Below, piece after piece: positions 11,629-19,883 of a stretch of DNA of 64,000 nt. The notes below the pieces were generated by a model, which did no database searches, had not been told where the DNA came from, and worked only from the letters and a program-made list of their open reading frames with translations. This stretch comes from Voacanga thouarsii (Eukaryota; Streptophyta; Magnoliopsida; Gentianales; Apocynaceae), in NCBI GenBank assembly GCA_026120185.1, contig JANUWF010001631.1, positions 1,488,001 to 1,552,000 of the forward strand. The letters are read 5' to 3'. The number at the start of each line of letters is the position of its first letter. Positions within the stretch are counted from its first letter, which is position 1. Position numbers and translations under genes: made by a program.

Positions 11629-13049
11629 TGTGTATTTTTTAGTGTAGAAAATATTTCCAACAAATAATACTATTACTCAAGTTTTAATTAAAATGCCAAC
11701 CACTAAAATCACACATACGGGCAAATATACCCATCATATAGTATAGGGAATAGCAAGTTTCAAATCCACGAGAATTTAGGCTCCCACCTTACTTTACCTA
11801 AATCTTTATTGTTTAGCCAAAAATAATAATATTAATAATAAGAGAATGAAATGGAAAATAAATAAGGATAAAAATAGATATAACTCAAGGATGCAATTTC
11901 ATGTAACTGGACAATTATCTTGAAAACACAATATTGAATCACTTAGTATTCATCCCAATCAATTATCATCTTGGCATCATGAAGGAATATAAAGTAAAAT
12001 TCAATCGTTTCTCATGTCATGAATCTACTTTGATAAATTCTGCTTTATTTGTCAATCCATAGAATCACTATATTTTAATTCATATTAACAGATTTGACAA
12101 TCAATCTAACATAACCAAAATCTGCAATAAGCTCAATTGCTTATAAGCATGAAATTAACTAATAACCTTTTGGTCGAGGTAAAATCAACTAATCTTTGAT
12201 TAATTTAGTCCTATAACCTTAACTTTGTCGTTCAAGTCCATTAAGATTTAACAAATACAAAATCAATACAATAAAAATCGTAACATCGTTATTGCAACTC
12301 GATTAGAAGAACTCACATCAATAACCAATGATAACAAGTAATCAAATAGCAAAGATAACAATAGATTGATCAAAAATTCCAATGCACTCAAAATCATAAT
12401 CTCTAAAATAATATCTAATTACAATCAAAACATTAAGCACATCATTATCTGGAAAAGTATACAAAAGATAAAAGATAAAACTCATAGACAAAACCTTCTT
12501 CTTCTCTTGAAAATCTCATTTGAACAATGAACCTTAGAGTGGTGATTTAGTAGCTTGTTTAGATCCTTCAAAACACACATTTCTCTTATGTTTTTCTTGT
12601 ATTTATAAGCCTCATTGATACCAAAATTCATTGCATGAGAAGTCTAGTCTGAATAAAATTCAGAAAATATCAAAATCCTTTCAAAAATATCAAATTTGCT
12701 CATAACACTGTCTAGGCAGAGTGGACATAGTGCCGGGTCCAGTCGACCCTTTTGGCATCGGGTCTACTATGTTCTTTTCGTTAGTTTTGCTCTTTTTTTT
12801 TTTTTTTTTTTTTTTGCTGTTTAACCAGAGTGGACCTGACACTTGGTCCCTTGGCTAGGCCTGGCACCCAGTCTATTCTAGAACTATTCATTTTTTGTTT
12901 GAAATTAACTTAAATCTGTACAAATTTATCAAAAAACTTTTTACAAGACAAATGTTAAATATGAAGGACTTTGCTTAGCTATTACAATAAATGTATCTCA
13001 AAACAACTTCAAATAACTAGGAAAATAATGGTGATTTTAGCCTCTATCA
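11629..13049 (-). mobile_element. 5' LTR of H1
   Basis: A 1421 bp LTR. On the minus strand it opens TGATAGAGGC and closes in TACACA, followed by the tRNA-Asp primer site. It aligns end to end with the H2 LTRs (26121-27594 and 30339-31805). A T-rich run at about 12787-12813 is a local expansion. The sequence to the right (13050 onward) is unrelated. Confidence 0.78.
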
Positions 13050-13930
13050 GTGTCCTACCTTCTCTATATTTCTTGTGTACTTTCTCTTCTGATCCAACTC
13101 TCCTCGAATGTAAATCAAGGATTTTTTTTTTTTAATAAGGAATTTATGCAATTAGATTATGTAGGTTAGGCAGGATTAGAAATTATTTACAAGTCCATGG
13201 AGATGGTGGTCAAGATCTAATGGCGGTTGGTATGATTTTCTTCCCAAATCATGCATGACCACTTTAGATTGACCATATTAATTCCCTTTATGGCTCAGGC
13301 AAATTAATCTAGTAGAGTCCATAACCAAACCATGTAGTTACTTTTATTTTCCCACGTGTACATAGGTCGATATTATGCATGTTATGTATAAGACCACTAA
13401 TATAACAAAACCCTCAATAAATATTAAACCTAATGTCTTCAATTAATATAGTAAGAATGAGATATTCTTTTTTGAAACTAGGTTGTTGGGCTAAACCATG
13501 CCTACTTGACACCGAGTATGTTCGAGTTATAGAATTTAAATTCCTGATTAATGGATTAGGTTTAACTAAGTTCTTTATCCTGGTTAGGCTAACCTAGGGA
13601 TAAAAATAATTAGAATGAAGATTGGGCTAGCTTAAAGGCTTTAAGATTAAAAGAAATTAATCACCCAATGTTCTAGTAATTTCATTTGATATAATTGGTA
13701 TTGGATTCTTACCATTGAACTTAAGAGTGTTTTGTTAGGTAAACCCAGGGTCGTTCTTAAGAGATTTGGATACCGGTTCACTAGGAAAGCTTCCAATGGG
13801 CTTTCCCAAATCAATAGTAGGGGCTATTGGTTTGACTAAAATAGTGGAATAATTATGCATTTAATTAAAGACTGGATTATTTGCATATAATGTGTATATA
13901 CATTTTGGTAATTTTCCTATCTTTACATCT
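13050..13930. other. AT-rich stretch between H1 and copia B
   Basis: No conserved frame, RNA gene or repeat copy is visible. From about 13930 a diverged copia gag begins, so this stretch is most simply the decayed 5' LTR and leader of element B. No clear LTR boundary or primer-binding site could be fixed. A string resembling a Met-type site (TTGGTATTGGA, about 13694) is too diverged to rely on. Confidence 0.4.
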
Positions 13931-14680
13931 TGGAAACCAACACATTTATCGAGTCAAATTTTATGGATTGCTATAGAAACTTGGGAATCGTTCTCTAGTC
14001 GAAAAGGTTGTTCTATGTGCTAGACGCTCCTATTCCACTACAACCAACTTAAGGTGCTCATACTGATGAGCATGCAGTCCAGAAGAAGTACAAAGGGAAC
14101 AGTGACACATTATCCTGTGTGATGCTGGCGACAATGACCTATGAAATGAAAAAATAGCACAAGCATATGGATGCTTACTCGATTATTTTATATCTTCAAG
14201 AGCTATTTGATGCCCATGCCAGATCGCAGAGATATAATACCAAAAAATACCTATTTTGTTCCAAGATGGCTGAGGGTACTTTTATGGCCCTTCATAGGCT
14301 TAAAATGTTAGGTTTTATTGAGAAGCTACGGTCTTTCGGGTTTGTTATGGACAATGAGTTAAGTATTAACTTAATTCTTAAATCTTTGCCAAGTAATTTT
14401 TCACAATTTGAGATTAACTACCAAATGAATAAGATTGAGTACACTATACCCTAGTTGATCAATCATCTCAAACTGCGGAATCCTCTATGAAGAAGGAAAC
14501 CAATGTGGTCATGCTGGTAGATTCTTCATCTTCTAAGAAGAAAGTTCTCGAGAAGAAAAAGAAGACTTCTACTAAGCCCAAGGTTGGTGTGAAGAAAAAG
14601 GAGACAGCCGCCAAAGGCCCATGCATCAATGTGGAAAGATGGGCCATTGGATGCACAATTGCAAAGCCTACCTAGAGATC
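13931..14680 (+). pseudogene. copia B gag remnant with zinc knuckle
   Basis: Three frames together give a UBN2-type copia gag. An N-terminal piece at about 13935-14040 includes a string like YVLDAPIP, a middle piece is open at 14167-14454, and a lysine-rich stretch at 14487-14620 is followed by a zinc knuckle. The knuckle (about 14619-14665) reads MHQCGKMGHWMHNC, so the first Cys of the CX2CX4HX4C pattern is replaced. Gag packages the RNA and forms the particle in functional elements. Here the frames are broken at least three times, so no product is expected. Confidence 0.7.
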
Positions 14681-14749
14681 ATAAAGGAAAAGAAGGAGAA
14701 TGAGAAGCTTGCAGGCACTTTTACTTCTACTCCCGGTATTTTTATAATT

Positions 14750-16060
14750 ATGATTAATACTATCTTTAAAAATGAGATATGGAAATTAGATAATAGTTGT
14801 GGATCTCATTTATCTAATAACTTGCAAGGACTAAAGGATAGTTCAAAGCTAGAAAATGGTTAGGTGGACCTGCGTGCTACAAATGGAGCAAATGTTGTTA
14901 TACTTGCTTTGGGAACTTATCATCTACACTTACCTTCTAGATTAGTCTTAGAACTTACAAACTGCTATTATGTACCTATTTTACTTAAGAACTGTATCTC
15001 AGTTGCTTGTTTGGATATGAATGGTTTTCATTTAATTTTCAAAATTATTGGTTGTTCTTTTCACTAAATGATGTCAAATACAGTACTGCAACTTTGATAA
15101 ATGGTTTGCATATTCTAGACATGGATAATCTTACTCTCAATATAAACAACAAGAAGCCAATCATAGATAACCCAACCTCATCTTACTAATAGCATTGTCG
15201 TTTAGGCCATATAAACGAGAATTGCATTTCTAAGTTACATGAGCTTGGTGACTTAGTGTCATTTGATTATGAAACATATGGCACATACAAATCTTGTTTG
15301 CTTGGTAAAATGGCTAAAACACATTTTTTTAGAAAAGGAGATAAGACCAAAGAGTTATTAGAACATATGCATACTGATGTATGTGGCCCAATATCTATAC
15401 ATGTAAGAGGAGGTTATCACTATTTCATAACCTTTATTGATAATTATTCATGATATAGGTATTTGTATTTAATAAAATACAAATCTAAGGCCTTTGACAA
15501 GTTTAAAGTCTTCAAGAATGAAGTAGAAAAATAACTTGCCAAAAGTATCAAAACTCGAAGATTCGATCATGGAGGTGAATACTTGAGCTAACAGTTTCAA
15601 GGTTATCTTAAAGATAATGGGATATTATGTCAATGGATTCTACCATATATACCTCAACACAACAGTGTATCTGAGAGAAGGAATTGAACCATTCTAGACG
15701 TGGTACGGACCATGATGGCTTTTACAAACTTATCAAAATTGTTTTGGGGTGATGCACTAGAGACTTATGTTTATATTCTAAATAGAGTTCTATAGAAAAC
15801 TGGGTGATACCACCCCGTTTGAGTTATTTTTTGGTAAGAGACCAAAGTTATCTCACTTAAGAATATGGGTTGCCTTGCTTTTGTCAAAAGGCCATAAGTA
15901 GACAAACTTGAGAGTAAGCCTAACAAGTGTTTTTTTGTTGGATATCTGAAAAAGTCATTCGGATATTACTTCGACCTCCCTTCTGAGAATAAAGTGTTTA
16001 TTTCGAAACATGTCGTCTTCTTAGAAAAAGAGCACATGCTTAATGGAGATAGTGGGAGTA
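14750..16060 (+). pseudogene. copia B protease and integrase remnant
   Basis: A protease-like start (IWKLDNSCGSHLSNN, about 14778-14822) leads into a GAG-pre-integrase region and an integrase core. The DDE residues can be traced: Asp at 15376 (in HTDVCGP), Asp at 15565 (in DHGGEYL) and Glu at 15673 (in SERRN). The spacing of 62 and 35 residues is typical of copia. In-frame stops occur at several points (for example after FIDNYS and after VEK), and a frame change follows the core. The protease active site reads DNSCGS, which differs from the usual D-S-G. Confidence 0.7.
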
Positions 16061-16845
16061 AAATTGAACTTAGTATACCCATTTACTGTCATAAGTATAC
16101 CCATTTACTTACAAATCACTTACCAACTGATAACACTCGGTCGGTACATTATCAGTTGGTAATCGGTTGGTAATTTAATGAAAAAAATTTTACCAATTGG
16201 TTACCAACCGAAATATATTGATTGAAAATATATTCAGATGGTCATCAGTTGGTAATTTGGCGAGAAAATGTTTACCAATTGATTACCAACTGATAACAAT
16301 CGATTGGTAATATATTCAATTGGTAATCGGTTGATATTTTAATTTAAAAATTTTACCGACCGATTACTAACCAAAATATATCAATTGGTAATCGGTTGGT
16401 ATTTTAATTTAAAGATTTTACCAACCGATTACTAACTGAATTGTATCGATTAGTAATATATTCAATTGGTAATCAATTGGAATGTTAATTTTAAAAGTTT
16501 ACCAACCGATTATTGACCGAAATATATCAGTTGATAATATATTCAGTTGGTAATCGGTTAGTATTTTTGTTGGTAATTTAATTTAAAAATTTTATCGATC
16601 GATTACTAACCAAAATGTATCAGTTAGTACTATATTTAGTTGGTAATTGATTAATGTTTTAATTTAAAAATTTTACCGGCCGACTACTAACCGAAATGTT
16701 TCGGTTGGTAAACTTAGTTAGGTGATAATCGGTTGGTATGTTAATTTAAAAAATTTATGGATCGATTACTAACTGAAATGTATCAGTTGGTAATATATTC
16801 AGTTGATATTTTAATTTTAATTTTTTTAAAAAAAACTTGAAATAT

Positions 16846-16855
16846 GCCACGTGGC
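16846..16855. promoter_or_regulatory. G-box palindrome, first copy
   Basis: A perfect 10 bp palindrome, GCCACGTGGC, with a CACGTG core. In plants this core is bound by bZIP and bHLH factors. Function here is inferred from the motif alone. Confidence 0.4.
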
Positions 16856-17112
16856 ACCACAACACTGCAAACGTGAACCAAAATGTATCAGTTGATACTA
16901 TATTCAGTTAGTAATTGATTAATGTTTTAATTTAAAAATTTTACCGACTGAATACTAACCGAAATGTTTCGGTTGGTAAACCTAGTTAGTTGATAATCGG
17001 TTAGTATGTTAATTTAAAAAATTTACGGATCGATTACTAACCGAAATGTATCGATTGGTAATATATTCAGTTGATGTTTTAATTTTAATTTTTTTTAAAA
17101 ATTTTGAAATAT

Positions 17113-17122
17113 GCCACGTGGC
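17113..17122. promoter_or_regulatory. G-box palindrome, second copy
   Basis: The same GCCACGTGGC palindrome lies 267 bp from the first copy as part of the tandem duplication. A further 10 bp palindrome, GTGGTACCAC, lies at 17140-17149. Confidence 0.4.
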
Positions 17123-17166
17123 ACCACATCACTGCAAACGTGGTACCACACTGGAAAATCCAGCCT

Positions 17167-17241
17167 TCTTGTGGACACCAGGAGTTGAACCTGCGTCTCC
17201 ATTGTGGAAGCGCAGTGTTCCAACCACTGTACTATATCATT
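17167..17241 (-). other. tRNA-like relic (A and B boxes), minus strand
   Basis: On the minus strand a box-A-like TAGTACAGTGG (17234-17224) and a box-B-like GGTTCAACTCC (17191-17181) are separated by 32 bp, as in tRNA genes. Four bases of the T-stem pair (CAGG/CCTG). The acceptor stem does not pair and the anticodon arm is poor, so I do not call a tRNA gene. A tRNA-derived SINE head or a tRNA pseudogene are both possible. Confidence 0.45.
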
Positions 17242-18770
17242 GTTTGTTCAAATTAGCAGCACGTATTATATTTATTTACTTGTTGTAAAATATTACAATT
17301 ATATGAAATACACTTTTAAAACTTGTAAATTTTGATTTAAATAAATAAATAAAGTAAATTTTTTTATCACTTCTATTTATCATAGTATATAACTATTCTG
17401 TACATATATTCCTAAATGATATGAATTTTATTTTTGAATTAATAATAAAAGTAAGCAATTTTTTCATGCATTTAGTTATACAACAAATTTCTTTGTTATA
17501 AATTTTTTTAACATAATAAATACTTTTGAATTTAGAAGACTCAATTCATAATTTTTCAATTATGTAAATATTCATAACTAAATAGACATTAAATAATTGA
17601 TCAATTAGGTGTTTTAAATTTAACAATCAAAAAATTATATTATATTTGTACATATAATTTTATTAATATATTTAATTGTTATTCTTTTTATCATAATGTA
17701 AAAGTTATTACTTTTATTTGTATGACAATATAAATACGTAGGTGTCAGGTATATGTGTAGGATGTGTTTCCATCATATTTATATTTTTCTATATACATGT
17801 ACATATATAAATAGTAATTACTGTAAATCATACAAAATTAAATAAGAATTATCTTTATTAATGCATATAAATTGTCAATATAGTCGTAAATTTGATTCTT
17901 TTATTTTATATTCAAATTGATAAACTTTTAAATTTATATCATATACAACAAATATTATAAAAATAAAAAGTTTTTAGTACAAAAAGTAGAAATACTTAGT
18001 AAAGTTAATATTTTTATCCTATACTTTTAATTACTATATCACATTTTGTCTTTCTATATACATGCACATATATAAATTATAATTATTATAGATAAAATTT
18101 ATAAATTTTCAAGTTATATGTGAATGTATATTGAGACTTAAGGTCATATGTTAGTTAATTTAGTCATTACTTGAATTCCTATATTTTTTAACTTAGTTCA
18201 TTTGGATAATTATATTTAAGTCCCTAAAGTTTCTAAAAAAGAAACCCTTACGACCATAAATTTTCATAAGCACAACCTATTTTAAATATCTTCTGAAAAA
18301 TAACAAGCCAAGTGTAAAAATAAATAAACAAACTTTTAAAATAATTATTTCAATCTTTATATTATTTTAACTTAGTTCATTTAGATAATTATATCTAAGT
18401 CCCTAAAATTTTTTAAAAAAAAACCCCTTAAGACCACAAGTTTTCACTCAATCATTCCCTCATACCCCCAATACCAACAACATTCCTCTCTTCTCACTCT
18501 CTCCTTGCTAGAACCGGTCCCTTCGTCAACAACAATTAATTACCAATAATAATTAACTAAAATTTGAATATTTAGAGTAATTACTTGTTTTATTACAAAT
18601 TTTAAATTTATCTATTTAAATTTTAGATCTAAATCTAAATATAGTCTAAATGTTCTTTTTTTCCTAATTTTTTTTGAAGGACATGATCTAGGATTTGGAC
18701 TATTTTGTTTTGCAAATCACTAGGTAAACATGAATAGAAGTAATTAATTACCCTTATCTTGCAAATATCA
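17242..18770. other. AT-rich interior of the CACTA-like element, nothing recognised
   Basis: Very AT-rich sequence with no conserved frame. A phrase near 18180-18240 ('taacttagttcatttggataat...') recurs at 18368-18420, suggesting a local duplication of about 60 bp. No exon with both splice sites and protein similarity could be recognised. Confidence 0.5.
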
Positions 18771-18772
18771 CC

Positions 18773-18808
18773 AAAAAAAAAAAAAAACACACACACACAG
18801 ACACACAC
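18773..18808 (+). repeat. Poly-A followed by (AC)n microsatellite
   Basis: A run of A leads into an AC-dinucleotide repeat with one ACAG interruption. The minus-strand frame across it (18635-18967) owes its length to the repeat and is not a gene. Confidence 0.85.
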
Positions 18809-18866
18809 AAAAGAGTATGTTACACAAATTAGTGATAAAAAGAAATGGCTAAATTTTTGTTGTGTA

Positions 18867-18928
18867 TTTCGTGGCAAATCTACGGAATCACAAATTGCCA
18901 CTAATTCCGTAGCAATTTCGTGGCAAAT
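18867..18928. repeat. Short palindrome with flanking direct repeats (MITE or CACTA relic)
   Basis: CTACGGAAT (18880-18888) and ATTCCGTAG (18904-18912) form perfect 9 bp inverted arms around 15 bp. They are flanked by direct copies of TTTCGTGGCAAAT (18867-18879 and 18916-18928). This resembles the subterminal repeats of a different CACTA or MITE family and may be a small nested remnant. Confidence 0.45.
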
Positions 18929-19021
18929 ATGATATATATATATTCTTTTTTTGACAACAAAAGCCATTGGAAATATCAGTGTAATTAACTAAAAATTTCA
19001 TTAATTATGTGTGTGTGAGTT

Positions 19022-19320
19022 TGTATATATATATATATATATATATATGAATAAATAAATAAATATATATATCAATATATGAATATATATATTTATATAT
19101 GTATATGAATATGTGTGTGTATATATATATGTAAATAAATATGTGTGTGTGTGTGTGTGTGTATTTATGTACTTCAATATGTATGGTGTGTGTGTCTCTA
19201 TATATAAATAAATAAATAAATATGTGTGTGTGTGTGTGTGTGTGTGTGTTCATGTATATTTATGATTATGATTGCATATATAAATGAGTGTGTATATATG
19301 TATATGTGTGTATATGTTTG

Positions 19321-19362
<42 letters not shown>

Positions 19363-19365
19363 CAT
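19022..19365. repeat. Compound (AT)n / (GT)n microsatellite cluster
   Basis: Alternating TA and TG dinucleotide runs, interrupted by TAAA units, occupy about 340 bp, with long runs at 19022-19048, 19143-19165, 19225-19250 and 19325-19358. Alternating purine-pyrimidine DNA of this kind can form Z-DNA or cruciforms. The long frames on both strands here are repeat artefacts. Confidence 0.85.
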
Positions 19366-19430
19366 ATATCTATGAATTTCATTGCTTCCACTATTTTAAA
19401 TTTAACTTTTTATTTGCATAATTTCTTTCA

Positions 19431-19883
19431 CTCTCCCTCTTCTTCTCCAACCCGCAGCCACCTACAGCCTTTCTCCCACCCGCAGCCACCCACCCGCCGG
19501 CCTCCCCACGAGCCCCCCGCCCGTCTCCGCCCCCTCGTCCCGATCTCCTCACCCGGCACCCCTACCCCACGACCCCTTCTCCCTGTCTCCCTCCCGCCTC
19601 AACCCTCCCCCTTCTGTCGATCCCCGCCACCCCTCCCCCCCAGCCCGTGCCCCCTCCCACCTCACCCCCTCCCCCCGCGACCCCTTCTCCCTACTCCCTA
19701 CCCCGTGACCCCATCTCCCTGTCCCCCACCCCGCGACCCCCTCCTGCCTCACCCCCTCCCGCCACACCCCCTCCCCCATTCCGTCGATCCCTGCCCGCAA
19801 CCCCATCTCCCTTCCCCCCCTCCCGTCTCACCCCCTCCCCCGCAACCCTTTCTCCCTCTCCCCCACCCCGTGACCCCCTCCCA
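19431..19883 (+). repeat. C-rich minisatellite-like tract (G4-forming on the minus strand)
   Basis: About 450 bp consist mainly of C and T on the plus strand, with degenerate units such as CACCCCCTCCC and CGCGACCCC, inside otherwise very AT-rich DNA. The minus strand therefore carries many closely spaced runs of three to seven G. The open frames across it (plus-strand proline-rich, minus-strand glycine-rich) follow from composition and are not credible proteins. It may be the pyrimidine-rich 5' flank or leader of a captured gene, because a good splice donor (GGAATG|GTAAGC, 19930) follows. Confidence 0.75.

Larger units (their letters stand above)
2184..13049 (-). mobile_element. Non-autonomous LTR retrotransposon H1 (tRNA-Asp primed), nested-in
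   Basis: This is a minus-strand element. It has a 5' LTR at 11629-13049, a primer-binding site matching the 3' end of tRNA-Asp at 11602-11619, a short internal region, a polypurine tract at about 2951-2968 (minus strand reads ...TATGGGGGTATG), and a 3' LTR at 2184-2950. The internal region survives as three pieces (2951-4067, 8397-9387, 11097-11628) because D1 and C1 are inserted in it. All pieces are collinear with the reverse complement of H2 (26121-31805). No protease, reverse transcriptase, RNase H or integrase motif is present, so the element is non-autonomous. The tRNA-Asp primer is shared with Athila/Tat-like gypsy elements, which makes a gypsy helper likely but unproven. H1 lies next to copia B, and the base after it begins GTGTC. 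Confidence 0.75.
13931..16080 (+). mobile_element. Truncated, decayed Ty1/copia retrotransposon B
   Basis: Fragments of a copia polyprotein appear in collinear order across several frames: gag, zinc knuckle, protease, GAG-pre-integrase and integrase. The coding trace stops after the segment that follows the integrase core (FLEKEHMLNG... near 16020-16060). Reverse transcriptase, RNase H and a 3' LTR are missing. The break coincides with the left side of the CACTA-like element. Numerous stops and frameshifts show an old copy. Confidence 0.8.
16110..17125. repeat. Left subterminal repeat array of the CACTA-like element
   Basis: Dozens of diverged copies of a motif of about 10-15 bp (GGTTGGTAAT, CCGATTACTAACC and variants) occur in both orientations, alternating with TTTAATTTAAAAATTTTACC. 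In CACTA elements such arrays bind the transposase. The last half of the array is a tandem duplication of about 267 bp. Confidence 0.75.
16611..17145. repeat. Tandem duplication of about 267 bp in the left subterminal array
   Basis: The block beginning CAAAATGTATCAGTT at 16611 is repeated from 16879 with scattered differences. Each copy ends with GCCACGTGGCACCAC followed by ACTGCAAACGTG. The two units are much more alike than other parts of the array, so the duplication is younger than the array. Confidence 0.75.

Noticed and set aside
14167..14454. Stand-alone 95-residue gene
   Set aside because: It is the middle piece of copia B gag, continuous with a zinc knuckle and integrase in neighbouring frames.
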